DNA of 64,000 bases from an uncultured Kushneria sp. (GTDB taxonomy: Bacteria > Pseudomonadota > Gammaproteobacteria > Pseudomonadales > Halomonadaceae): the NCBI RefSeq assembly GCF_947497025.1, contig NZ_CANMFC010000009.1:1-64000 (forward strand), in the 5' to 3' direction. The position numbers were made by a program, and so were the translations under genes. The number at the start of each line of letters is the position of its first letter. Within the stretch, counting starts at the first letter, position 1. Of the stretch, positions 44,432-52,360 are shown one piece after another. The notes under the pieces are model-generated. The model saw nothing but the letters and a program-made list of their open reading frames with translations, ran no database searches and was not told the origin of the DNA.

Positions 44432-45313
44432 TTAACCCTGACTATTGCCGCTGGGCTGTGAACGCACGCTACGCACATGCTCTTCCAGCTCACTAAAGCT
44501 GGGGCGCTCACTTGAATAGAGCACCTTGCGACCGAACTCGACGGCGATCGGCGGTGCATAGCCATTAAGATTGGCCAGAAGCGTGACCTTGATACATTGC
44601 AACATCTTTTCGACTTCACTGATCTGATGCCGGATGTGTGTGGCCAGCGGTGTGACAAAACCGTAAGCCAGCAAGATACCCAGGAAGGTACCGACCAGTG
44701 CAGCAGCGATCAGAGGGCCTACTTCTTCAGGCGTAAGCCCTTCGGCACCCAGTGCGTGTACAACCCCCATGACAGCGGCCACGATGCCAAAGGCCGGCAG
44801 CCCATCGCCGACACCTGAAATGGCATTGACGGGAATTTCGGCTTCATGCTGAAAGGTCTCGATTTCGTGATCCATCAGCGACTCGATTTCGAAAGCATCC
44901 ATATTGCCGCTGATCATCAAACGCAGATAGTCGGTCAAAAACTCCATTAACAAAGGGTCTGCCATCAGTTTTGGATAGCGAGTAAACAGGGGACTTTCCG
45001 CGGGGTCTTCAACATCACGCTCAAGCGCCATCATGCCCTCCTGCCGCCCTTTGGCCAGCAACAGGTACAAAAGCGCCATGAGCTCCATGAAAAGCTCCTT
45101 GTTGTATTTGACGCTTCCCTTGAGTTTGGGAACGACTTTCAGCGTGGCCTTGATCGCCGTGCCGTTGTTACTGGCGATGAAGGCACCCACGGCAGCACCG
45201 CAGATGATGACGATTTCGGCCGGCTGAAACAGAACAGCCAGATGCCCACCCACCATCATGTACCCCCCGATCACCGAGGCAATAACAGCAACATATCCAA
45301 ATAATATAAGCAC
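44432..45313 (-). CDS. motA: Flagellar stator protein MotA
   Basis: 293 residues (E. coli 295). MotA features: LILFGYVAVIASVIGGYMMVGGHLAVLFQPAEIVIICGAAVGAFI, the charged cytoplasmic loop that contacts FliG (MALLYLLLAKGRQEGMMALERDVEDPAESPLFTRYP), and the pore helices VGDGLPAFGIVAAVMGVVHALG and PLIAAALVGTFLGILLAYGFVTPLA. First gene of motAB-cheAW, with a sigma-28 promoter upstream. Confidence 0.98.
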   Translation of the reverse strand: MLILFGYVAVIASVIGGYMMVGGHLAVLFQPAEIVIICGAAVGAFIASNNGTAIKATLKVVPKLKGSVKYNKELFMELMALLYLLLAKGRQEGMMALERDVEDPAESPLFTRYPKLMADPLLMEFLTDYLRLMISGNMDAFEIESLMDHEIETFQHEAEIPVNAISGVGDGLPAFGIVAAVMGVVHALGAEGLTPEEVGPLIAAALVGTFLGILLAYGFVTPLATHIRHQISEVEKMLQCIKVTLLANLNGYAPPIAVEFGRKVLYSSERPSFSELEEHVRSVRSQPSGNSQG

Positions 45314-45345
45314 GGTAATTCCTCAGTATTCAGGATCTGGAGATA

Positions 45346-45372
45346 ACATCGGCCAAAAGTGGCCTGGCTTGA
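45346..45372 (-). promoter_or_regulatory. Sigma-28 (FliA) promoter of motAB-cheAW
   Basis: On the minus strand: TCAAGCCA, 11-base spacer, GCCGATGT, about 35 bases upstream of the motA ATG. TCAAG is a common FliA -35 variant and the -10 keeps GCCGAT. Confidence 0.8.
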
Positions 45373-45555
45373 GAGCCCATCTCATCAGATTCGTCGGGGA
45401 AAAAGAGATATGACATCTGTAGCAGTGCTGATCTGACCTGATAAATAATGTTGGCAAGATTAAAGCTTTTAATAGCCTGTCAAAGGCATGACTAGCTTCT
45501 GAAAAAGGGGTCATATCTCTAGTTTGAAGACGATCGAGGCAGGATCTGGAAACAA

Positions 45556-45587
45556 TAAAAAACCCTGAAAGTGTGAACTGTCAGGGT
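45556..45587 (-). terminator. Terminator of flhDC
   Basis: ACCCTGA (minus strand) pairs with TCAGGGT across a 12-base loop and is followed by T6. It lies about 55 bases past the flhC stop and isolates flhDC from motA, which has its own promoter. Confidence 0.8.
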
Positions 45588-45640
45588 GAGAGGGGAAAAC
45601 CATGTCAATAGAGGGGCTGGAGTATTTCTGGCGCAACTGA

Positions 45641-46204
45641 TCAGTATTGCGTACCACTTTCCTTTCTAATGCGCTCTCTTTCGGCAGCGCGTCGGGTTTT
45701 TCCTGCCCGCGAAGGCGGCTGACAGATACCGCACACGAAATCCTGATCAAGACTATGGGCATGATTGACGAATCTGCCACTGCATGAAGTACATGAAGAT
45801 AACTGCATCATGTCACTTTCAAAAAAGCGTACCAGTGTCCAGGCACGCGTCAGGCCCAGTACGGCTTCGCCATCCTCAAGCATGGAGATTTGTTCAAAGT
45901 AGAGCCGGTAGGCCTTGATGATGGCTTCCATTCGGTCACAACGACTTTGCTCACGCAGAGAAAGATAAATGTTGTAAAAAAGCGACGAATGAATATTGGG
46001 AAGCCAGGTAATAAACCAGTCTGTTGAAAAGGGCAGCATTCCCTTCGGTGGTGAAACGCCCCGAACTTCCTTGTAAAGACGGATCAGCCTCCCGCGAGAA
46101 AGATCCGTTTCGGTTTCAAGCACCTGAAGTCTGGCCCCCAGCTCGATCAGTTCGATCGCCAGCTGGATATCACGCACTTCATTGATGACGCTTTTATCGG
46201 CCAT
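45641..46204 (-). CDS. flhC: Flagellar master regulator subunit FlhC
   Basis: 187 residues (E. coli 192). The zinc site of FlhC is intact: Cys138, Cys141, Cys158 and Cys161 (CTSC..CGIC), one residue off the E. coli numbering. Conserved: [66 protein letters not shown]. FlhC provides DNA specificity of the FlhD4C2 activator. Overlaps flhD by 11 bases. Confidence 0.97.
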   Translation of the reverse strand: MADKSVINEVRDIQLAIELIELGARLQVLETETDLSRGRLIRLYKEVRGVSPPKGMLPFSTDWFITWLPNIHSSLFYNIYLSLREQSRCDRMEAIIKAYRLYFEQISMLEDGEAVLGLTRAWTLVRFFESDMMQLSSCTSCSGRFVNHAHSLDQDFVCGICQPPSRAGKTRRAAERERIRKESGTQY

Positions 46205-46550
46205 GGTGATGCCCCTTTTTCAGCACCACCTCCTCCTCATCATCGCGCATGCTCCCGGCCAGCAAAATGGCGGCGTGCGTGCGCTTGAGATCGTCCTCAC
46301 GCTGCTGTGTGGTCAGCGAAGAAAGCTGTGAAGGATCTACCAGAGCAAAATGACACAGCAGCTGGTTGGAGTTGGCAAGCTTTGCGAGCTGTGAAATGGG
46401 TAATGATGCCAGAGTATCAGCCATCTGCTCGTTCAGTTTCAGCCTGAACATGGCAGAAGAACGGTCTTCGTTTAAAAGACGTTGTACCAAAAGCAGATAA
46501 GACAGATTGACGTTGCGAATATCATCCAGCAAATGGCTTGTGGTCATCAT
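46194..46550 (-). CDS. flhD: Flagellar master regulator subunit FlhD
   Basis: 118 residues from the ATG at 46550 (GGGGAAGGGAAC just before it); the frame extends to 46589 but the longer form is unlike FlhD. Motifs: [64 protein letters not shown]. With FlhC it activates class 2 flagellar operons; candidate target boxes are present upstream of several operons in this window. First gene of flhDC. Confidence 0.97.
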   Translation of the reverse strand: MMTTSHLLDDIRNVNLSYLLLVQRLLNEDRSSAMFRLKLNEQMADTLASLPISQLAKLANSNQLLCHFALVDPSQLSSLTTQQREDDLKRTHAAILLAGSMRDDEEEVVLKKGHHHGR

Positions 46551-46821
46551 GTTCCCTTCCCCTCGTCTTGAAAATTTATTCCTTGTCACGACAGGTGCAG
46601 CGGCGATTGTTCACGCTCTTGACCGAATTTTCGTGACAGGTTCATTGCCAGGCAAGGCGACATTTACTCAACTAAATGTAACGCCTCGTTACTTTTTGCA
46701 ATATTGACACATCACACTTTAATACCACAACCATTTTTTTGATTAGTACGAAAACAATGTTTTCCTACGCCCTGTCTTAAGACAATAGCAGATAATTTAG
46801 CTAATAAAATCAACGTTAGAC
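46551..46821 (-). promoter_or_regulatory. Upstream control region of flhDC
   Basis: About 270 AT-rich bases without a gene. It contains a perfect 12-base palindrome TGTCTTAAGACA (46773-46784) and a single CRP-like half-site (TGTGA on the minus strand near 46710) with a poor partner. The length and low GC suit a heavily regulated class 1 promoter, but no -10/-35 pair stands out. Confidence 0.4.
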
Positions 46822-46844
46822 AAAAAGGGCCCATAAAGGGCCCT
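46822..46844 (-). terminator. Terminator of the fliDST-fliK-like-fhlB operon
   Basis: AGGGCCC and GGGCCCT pair over a 5-base loop and are followed on the minus strand by TTTT. It is about 60 bases past the last gene of the operon. Confidence 0.75.
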
Positions 46845-46905
46845 ATTTCGACGGTTAAGAAGGCAGTTAATGTATCTTTACGTTAACGGACGGTTTCCTG
46901 GCGGA

Positions 46906-47193
46906 TCAGGATACGGAGGCAGCATCCCGCTCAAGTTCGTGTATCCAGCACAGCAGTTCTGCAAGTGCCAGATACAACTCTTGCGGGATGCGATCATCAA
47001 GATCGACGTGCAGGAGCAGATTGACCAGTTCTGCCGATTGATGCACATGGATACCACTTGCATGGGCCTTCTCTATAATGGCATCGGCGGTCGTGCCATA
47101 ACCCTTGGCTACAACGCGCGGCGCTTCGTTGGCGTCATGTGCCATGGCCACGGCCCGCTGGCGCGAAGAGGACTGGTCGTTGGAAGATGTCAT
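46906..47193 (-). CDS. Stand-alone FlhB C-terminal domain protein (FhlB/FlhX type)
   Basis: 95 residues. After ~12 residues it aligns by eye with the cleaved C-domain of the FlhB encoded here: AVAMAHDANEAPRVVAKGYGTTADAIIEKAHASGIHVHQSAELVNLLLHVDLDDRIPQELYLALAELLCWIHEL matches FlhB from just past its NPTH site to its C-terminal helix. It lacks membrane segments and the NPTH motif, so it resembles an already-cleaved FlhB-CC. Such proteins (FhlB, FlhX, YlqH) occur in other bacteria and can in part replace FlhB-CC. Its ATG overlaps the stop of the FliK-like gene by 4 bases: the two are coupled. Confidence 0.9.
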   Translation of the reverse strand: MTSSNDQSSSRQRAVAMAHDANEAPRVVAKGYGTTADAIIEKAHASGIHVHQSAELVNLLLHVDLDDRIPQELYLALAELLCWIHELERDAASVS

Positions 47194-48251
47194 GCTGTTC
47201 CGCCCCCGGGCTCATTCCCGTTTTGAGGCGAGAAATGCAGTGCCGCCAATTGAAGACCGGCCCCAGTAAACCGTTCATCAAGATGTCGTCCCTGAACGGT
47301 CATCCATGCCAGATAGGGGCTTTCTACCCTGCCACTGACGTTGATGGTCTTGCCCTGAAGACTGATGTCAAGGTCAACATGCCCCAAAGCAGGCAGCGTC
47401 AGCCTTAGCCTTGAACGCCAGATCCGCAATGCTTCTTCCATGCCCTCATTGGTATTGTTCTCGGGCTCCTGCTCGATTTCCCAATGCACCGGTATCTGAG
47501 GCGTCAGAAAGCCTTCCCATCGGACAAGCGGATACGTCATAAGCTCCAGTTGATGTCGCAGAATGCCCTGTAGGTCATCCTGAACAGATGACATATCAGG
47601 AGTTCCACCCTCCCGGGCTGGGAGGCCGCTCGCCGATTGCGCTGCGTTGCGCTCATGCATGGCCGCAGCCAACGAGCTATATACCTTGTCAGCGCCAGCA
47701 GCAGGCTGTAGAAGCCTGTTTTGTGGCTCTCTGAGCAACTCCTGTAGATCATACTGACCCGAAAGCCATTGACGCAGGTGCGACTCATAGAAAAGACCGC
47801 TATGTCTGATCTGCCCGGCAAGTGCTGCCGAAAGCACTGAAGGCCTGGGCGATTCCTCGGTTGCCCACAGGACAGCACCAGTGCTGACGACCGGTGCTGT
47901 GGCCGGAAATTTTTCCAGAATGCGGGATATGGCCCTGGCTTCAGCGCTGAAATATGTCGTGGAAGATCTGGGTATGCTATTCGAGGCCGTGTCTTCAAAA
48001 AAAAGACTGTTATTCGATGTTGCGACTCGAGCGGGTGTTTTGCCCGGAGCCTTGGCTCTTGCAGCAGCATCATCACTGTGGCGCTCAAGCGTTTCATCCG
48101 GTGTATCCGATGTGCCATGACGCACTGCCGGAGTATACGTCACCCCCCCCAACGGCAGATCGGGTTGCCTTGAAGCAACCCGATCCAGATCCGCCCGACG
48201 TCCCAGAACGTTATGAAGCAAGGTATCCAGCAATGGCGTAATGGCACTCAT
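47190..48251 (-). CDS. Second FliK-like hook-length control domain protein
   Basis: 353 residues. The N-terminal ~220 residues are low complexity. The C-terminal ~110 residues look like a FliK-type specificity domain: PQIPVHWEIEQEPEN, EEALRIWRSRLRLTLPALGHVDLDISLQGKTINVSGRVESPYLAWMTVQGRHLDERFTGAGLQLAALHF. This differs from canonical FliK (12423-13853). Coupled to a stand-alone FlhB C-domain gene, it suggests a paralogous FliK-FlhB pair. A run of eight G (minus strand; + 48143-48150) near codon 34 could cause slippage. Located between fliT and fhlB. Confidence 0.82.
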   Translation of the reverse strand: MSAITPLLDTLLHNVLGRRADLDRVASRQPDLPLGGVTYTPAVRHGTSDTPDETLERHSDDAAARAKAPGKTPARVATSNNSLFFEDTASNSIPRSSTTYFSAEARAISRILEKFPATAPVVSTGAVLWATEESPRPSVLSAALAGQIRHSGLFYESHLRQWLSGQYDLQELLREPQNRLLQPAAGADKVYSSLAAAMHERNAAQSASGLPAREGGTPDMSSVQDDLQGILRHQLELMTYPLVRWEGFLTPQIPVHWEIEQEPENNTNEGMEEALRIWRSRLRLTLPALGHVDLDISLQGKTINVSGRVESPYLAWMTVQGRHLDERFTGAGLQLAALHFSPQNGNEPGGGTA

Positions 48252-48253
48252 GA

Positions 48254-48604
48254 CTACTCCCCCATTGGGGCTGATGCCGCACTATAGGCACGATTGACCT
48301 GCTGCTGTACCCGGCTCTTCTCCATCAGATGACTGAGTTCGTCGAGCCTTTGCTGTAGCAACACATGAAGCTGATGATCATTCTCCAGAAGCTGTGCCAG
48401 AATTTCTTTCTTGTATGCCTGACGCTCGCTATCCAGTGTTATTTGTTCATCACGCACTCGAAGACGATCAATTTCACATAGATAGTCATGCTCAAGTTCA
48501 ATAAGCTTTTGCCACTGGCCCTTACTGGCATGCTCAAGCATTTCATGGCTCACTCTGAGCGCTCGCTCATAGCCATGGATAATAAGAGTACGTTTTTTCT
48601 CCAT
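48254..48604 (-). CDS. fliT: FliD export chaperone FliT
   Basis: 116 residues from the ATG at 48604, one base after the fliS stop; the frame is open further upstream but overlaps fliS. Helical protein (MEKKRTLIIHGYERALRVSHEMLEHASKGQWQKLIELEHDYLCEIDRLR..ILAQLLENDHQLHVLLQQRLDELSHLMEKSR), matching FliT size and helix pattern. In enterobacteria FliT escorts FliD and also inhibits FlhDC. Call rests mainly on position after fliDS and helical character. Confidence 0.87.
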   Translation of the reverse strand: MEKKRTLIIHGYERALRVSHEMLEHASKGQWQKLIELEHDYLCEIDRLRVRDEQITLDSERQAYKKEILAQLLENDHQLHVLLQQRLDELSHLMEKSRVQQQVNRAYSAASAPMGE

Positions 48605-48605
48605 A

Positions 48606-49022
48606 TCAAACCTGAGCCGCTGCAGTGGGTTGCTGGGCAGACGAACCGATTTCCTTCCATGCACCGGCAATATCACTCAAAAGACTTTCCACATGCTCTA
48701 CCAGTGTCTTGTCGTTCGCCACGTTGGCTCTTAAAAGAGAGCGTGACATGTACTCATAAAGCGATGACAAACGTTCTGCCAGCTCCCCGCCACGCGTCAT
48801 GTCAAGACTAGCACGCAGCCCGCCGTCAATGATGTCAATAGCCTTGGAAATGGCCATGCCCCTGCCAGCGATATCGTTATGATCCATGGCCCATTTGGCC
48901 TTGAAAATAGCTGCCATGGCACCATCGAACAGCATGACGATCAGCTGATGAGGCGAGGCGCTCATCACGCCCGTCTCCACCCCTACTGATGCGTAGGTAC
49001 TTGCCCCTCTTTGTGCATACAT
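48606..49022 (-). CDS. fliS: Flagellin export chaperone FliS
   Basis: 138 residues (E. coli 136). MYAQRGASTYASVGVETGVMSASPHQLIVMLFDGAMAAIFKAKWAMDHNDIAGRGMAISKAIDIIDGGLRASLDMTRGGELAERLSSLYEYMSRSLLRAN is clearly FliS. Binds the flagellin C-terminus and prevents premature polymerisation. Between fliD and fliT. Confidence 0.98.
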   Translation of the reverse strand: MYAQRGASTYASVGVETGVMSASPHQLIVMLFDGAMAAIFKAKWAMDHNDIAGRGMAISKAIDIIDGGLRASLDMTRGGELAERLSSLYEYMSRSLLRANVANDKTLVEHVESLLSDIAGAWKEIGSSAQQPTAAAQV

Positions 49023-49067
49023 AATTGGTATCCGCCGCTATAAAGCGATTAATCTTTCGAAGCGCCG

Positions 49068-50402
49068 TTAAAGGGCTTCCAGCTGCTGGCTAAGGTAAGA
49101 CTGTGTATTGTTAAGCTTGGACATCATGACATCGAGCTGCTGGAACTGTTTCTTGTAGCGTTCTACTGTCGTCTCAATAGTGTCCTGCATTCTCAGACTA
49201 CGGGCCTCAAGGCTTTTGACAGAGCTTTCAAGACCGGCCTTGGCACTACCCACGGCACCGTTATCTTTTAGCATCTGGGTAATACTGGTATCGAGTCTGG
49301 ACGCAATACCTGTTTTGCCATCTCCAGCAAACAGACCCTTCATGCCATCAAGGTTGTTGGCCAGGGCCTCATCAAGCTTTTTCTCATCGCCGACTTCAAG
49401 CTTGCCATCCTTTGTAAAATTGATGCCTGCTTCGAAGAGATAATTCATTCCCTCACCGTCAACAGTATTGCTCATGGCATCACGCAGCGTGCTCTGAACA
49501 GATCGCACAGTGCTGTTGCCTGTCAATGAAGCGCCCTTGACGCTATCGCCTTCGCCACTGACTTTGGTCAACGATGAAATCTTGTCAGCCAGCGAGTTAT
49601 AAGCTTTTACAAAATCTTCAACTGCTGTTTTAACGCTTTCCGTATCCTGATTGACCGTCAGCTTTGTAGAAGCCCCCTCCGCTGTCGTCTCAACAAGATT
49701 GAGCGTGACGCCCTGAATAGCCTCTTCAACCGTGTTGGAAGAGCTGGTAATGGCCAAACCATTAACTGTCAGAGATGCATCTGACGCGGCGACTGTTTCA
49801 GTAGTGCCGGAAAAAAGTGCGCCAAGATCACTATTGTCACTTGAAAAGGACATTGTTGACGCAGCACCCGTGGTCTGGGAATTCAGCACCAGGCGATAAG
49901 GCGTACCGCTGCCATCATTGACAATAGAAGCTTTCACACCGGCATCGGCATTGTTGATGGCGTCGCGGATGCCTGCCAAAGACCCATCGGTAATATCAAT
50001 GGCAGTTGATTTATCACCAACGTTGACCGTCAGTGCCCCTGTTCCAATAGAGCTTGTTGTGTCAGCACGCCCGGCGGTGGCCAAAGACTGTGCGGTGGCC
50101 AGAGTATTGATTTTAATATCATAGCTGCCTGCCGCTGCCGTACTCTCTGCGGTGGCAGTCAATGATGAACCGCTGACCTTGGCAGAAAACCCTTCATAAA
50201 GCTTGGCACTGTTCAGCTTCTGAGATGCTGTCTGAAAGCTTTCAAGCGAGCTTTGAAGCTGTCCGAAGCCGGACAGTTTGGCGTTGGTCGAGGAAAGCTT
50301 GGAATTGATCGGCGCAAGCTTTTCCTGTTCTGCTGATTTCAAACCTGAAAGCAGTGACGTCAGATCAAGATTGGAACCAACACCCAGTGATTCGATAGCC
50401 AT
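49068..50402 (-). CDS. fliD: Flagellar filament cap protein FliD (HAP2)
   Basis: 444 residues (E. coli 468). N-terminal SLGVGSNLDLTSLLSGLKSAEQEKLAPINSKLSSTNAKLSGFGQLQSSLESF and C-terminal SLEARSLRMQDTIETTVERYKKQFQQLDVMMSKLNNTQSYLSQQLEAL form the coiled ends; the middle has VEEAIQGVTLNLVETTAEGASTKLTVNQDTESVKTAVEDFVKAYNSL. It caps the filament tip and folds flagellin. First gene of the operon, with a strong sigma-28 promoter. Confidence 0.98.
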   Translation of the reverse strand: MAIESLGVGSNLDLTSLLSGLKSAEQEKLAPINSKLSSTNAKLSGFGQLQSSLESFQTASQKLNSAKLYEGFSAKVSGSSLTATAESTAAAGSYDIKINTLATAQSLATAGRADTTSSIGTGALTVNVGDKSTAIDITDGSLAGIRDAINNADAGVKASIVNDGSGTPYRLVLNSQTTGAASTMSFSSDNSDLGALFSGTTETVAASDASLTVNGLAITSSSNTVEEAIQGVTLNLVETTAEGASTKLTVNQDTESVKTAVEDFVKAYNSLADKISSLTKVSGEGDSVKGASLTGNSTVRSVQSTLRDAMSNTVDGEGMNYLFEAGINFTKDGKLEVGDEKKLDEALANNLDGMKGLFAGDGKTGIASRLDTSITQMLKDNGAVGSAKAGLESSVKSLEARSLRMQDTIETTVERYKKQFQQLDVMMSKLNNTQSYLSQQLEAL

Positions 50403-50465
50403 CTATACACTCCAAAATGGGGAATCCTGGCAGGCAAAAGCGGATTCGTTGTTCTCTCTGAGACA

Positions 50466-50492
50466 CTATCGGCAGCTGCCATGGAATATTTA
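50466..50492 (-). promoter_or_regulatory. Sigma-28 (FliA) promoter of fliDST
   Basis: On the minus strand: TAAATATT (6 of 8 to TAAAGTTT), 11-base spacer, GCCGATAG (7 of 8). The -35 element overlaps the stop codon of cysQ (50490-50492). About 65 bases before the fliD ATG. Confidence 0.88.
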
Positions 50493-51329
50493 AGGCAACC
50501 GGCTTACGGAAGCATTTAAAAACCCGGGATGACGCCATTTTTCATCAAGCCCTCGCCCAAGGGCGATGAAATCAGGGTTGATCAGCGAATCACGCTGGTT
50601 ATATCGAAGCCTTTCTCCTGCTTGCAGGGTAGCCGTATCCAATTCAAGAACCGTACCGCCGGCTTCTTCCAGAATGATATGAGCAGCGCCTGTATCCCAC
50701 TCGCACGTCGCACCGGGTCTTGGGTAACAATCGGCAGCGCCCTCTGCAATACGACAAAACTTGAGAGAGCTTCCAACGCCCTGCAGATGGTATGGCGGCA
50801 TGGCCTCCAGCAAACGTTCCATCTCGTTACTGCCATGCGAGCGGCTGCCTACAATCCGAAGCAACCGACCAGGTTGCCAGGCTGTAGAAGCAATACGTTC
50901 TTCTGGTTCACCCAGGCATTGACGCCATGCCCCCTTGTCTTTCGCGGCATACCACATGGTGTTTAAAACAGGTGCCGCAATCACACCAAGAATCGGGCTG
51001 CCCTCATGTATCAGCGCGATATTGACCGTAAACTCACCGTTTCGGTTAATAAATTCCCTGGTACCATCCAGAGGATCAATCAACCAGAAGGTTGACCATG
51101 ACAGCCGGTTCTCGATCTCATCTGCAACAGACTCTTCTGAAAGCAGTGGCCATGATGGCGTCAGACCAGACAGGCGCTCCAGGATCAGTCGATGCGCTGC
51201 CAGATCAGCCTGGGTCAAGGGACTATTGTCCGATTTATCGGTGACTTCTATCGATCCTTGATAGATCTCCATAATGGCGTCGCAGGCGTCCCATGCGATT
51301 TTTTTTACGGATTCAAGCAGCTCTGTCAT
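50490..51329 (-). CDS. cysQ: 3'(2'),5'-bisphosphate nucleotidase CysQ
   Basis: 279 residues from the ATG at 51329 (AGGAA 8 bases upstream); the frame runs to 51410 without a good start. Inositol monophosphatase superfamily motifs: WPLLSEES, WLIDPLDGTREFINRNGEFTVNIALI (metal site DPLDGT) and CEWDTGAAHIILEEAGG. It hydrolyses PAP to AMP, recycling the by-product of sulfate activation, and is lithium/sodium sensitive in many species. Also possible activity on inositol phosphates. It sits between the EPS and flagellar clusters with no terminator before fliD. Confidence 0.92.
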   Translation of the reverse strand: MTELLESVKKIAWDACDAIMEIYQGSIEVTDKSDNSPLTQADLAAHRLILERLSGLTPSWPLLSEESVADEIENRLSWSTFWLIDPLDGTREFINRNGEFTVNIALIHEGSPILGVIAAPVLNTMWYAAKDKGAWRQCLGEPEERIASTAWQPGRLLRIVGSRSHGSNEMERLLEAMPPYHLQGVGSSLKFCRIAEGAADCYPRPGATCEWDTGAAHIILEEAGGTVLELDTATLQAGERLRYNQRDSLINPDFIALGRGLDEKWRHPGFLNASVSRLP

Positions 51330-51464
51330 CGCTTTATTTCCTGTACTCCATGGCTTCAACACTATACCGCGCGCATCAGCAACAGCCGAGCCTGTTGAGG
51401 TGGTTTGCATAAGCCGAGCAACGACCGTTTTGAATCGCTTATCCTTCTATCAATGTTTTAAAAT

Positions 51465-51501
51465 CAAAAACCCCGGTATAGGCTTCTGACCTATACCGGG
51501 G
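51465..51501 (-). terminator. Terminator of the EPS glycosyltransferase operon
   Basis: A 12-pair stem CCCCGGTATAGG/CCTATACCGGGG over a 7-base loop, followed on the minus strand by TTTTTGATTTT. About 40 bases past the last glycosyltransferase gene. Confidence 0.93.
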
Positions 51502-51538
51502 CAAACGTACGATTACCCAATTCAGGGAGTCGACAATA

Positions 51539-52360
51539 TCAAGCAGCCGGCCTTTTCCTCAAAACGCCCTGATAGACTGCAGCAAGCAGTTTTTCCGGCA
51601 TGAGTCGCAAGGGGGCTCTCTTGAGGATGTTCATGTACATGGTCCCCGACCCAACAAATCCCATATCGTGAAACTTTTTCTGAAGCTTCACATCCTGCTT
51701 GAAGTAATGCCAGCCCCGACGCCTTGCCAGCATTCCATTACCCACACGGGCGTTAACCAGAATATCGCTGACGTTATCGATATGACTCCCCTGACACAAC
51801 AAACGAGCCCATAGATAATAGTCTTCGATCCCCAGAAAGTGCTGATAACCGCCTGCCTTTAGAATGGCGGTACGTCGAAACATCACCGTCATATGGTTGA
51901 CCGGGCATCGTGAGCGTGCAAACCGTGCCACTTGCTCCTTACCCGTAGGCAGCTCACGGATGGCATGTGGTTTTGTCGGGTCTTCATTGAACTCTGCAAT
52001 GGCCCCTCCAAGCATATCGACCTCAGGATGAGCGATCATATAATTGACCTGCAGCTCGAAGCGGCCCGGGCAACAATGATCATCCGTATCCATTCTGGCG
52101 ACCAGATCATTACGGCAGTGCTCAAGGCCCGTATTGAGCGCCTCACCCAGTCCCTTGTTCTCGGAGAGTCTTACAGAAACAATATTCAGTGTGGGGCGAT
52201 ATTCATCGAGCGCTGCATGCAGTTGATCATTGATAGGGCCGTCTTCAACAATGACAACCTCGTCAGGCTGCACGCTCTGTGTCCTGATGCTTTCAAGGCA
52301 CTCACGTAAAAAGCGTGGCGATTCCTTGTCATAAACGGACATCAGCACCGAAAATTTCAT
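51539..52360 (-). CDS. Family 2 glycosyltransferase (EPS cluster)
   Basis: 273 residues. GT-A fold: MKFSVLMSVYDKESPRFLRECLESIRTQSVQPDEVVIVEDGP at the N-terminus, NKGLGEALNTGLEHCRNDLVARMDTDDHCCPGRFELQ with the DxD metal motif (ARMDTDD), then CPVNHMTVMFRRTAILKAGGYQHFLGIEDYYLWARLLCQG with the ED acceptor-side motif. Adds a sugar from a nucleotide donor to the lipid-linked repeat unit; the sugar cannot be told. Last gene of the operon; overlaps the preceding gene by 4 bases. Confidence 0.92.
   Translation of the reverse strand: MKFSVLMSVYDKESPRFLRECLESIRTQSVQPDEVVIVEDGPINDQLHAALDEYRPTLNIVSVRLSENKGLGEALNTGLEHCRNDLVARMDTDDHCCPGRFELQVNYMIAHPEVDMLGGAIAEFNEDPTKPHAIRELPTGKEQVARFARSRCPVNHMTVMFRRTAILKAGGYQHFLGIEDYYLWARLLCQGSHIDNVSDILVNARVGNGMLARRRGWHYFKQDVKLQKKFHDMGFVGSGTMYMNILKRAPLRLMPEKLLAAVYQGVLRKRPAA

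Noticed and set aside
46700-46720. CRP-binding site upstream of flhDC
   Set aside because: Only one half-site (TGTGA) is good; the other half does not match.
46870-47226. Open frame antisense to fhlB
   Set aside because: Overlaps the well-supported fhlB gene, and its Cys- and Gly-rich translation has no recognisable features.
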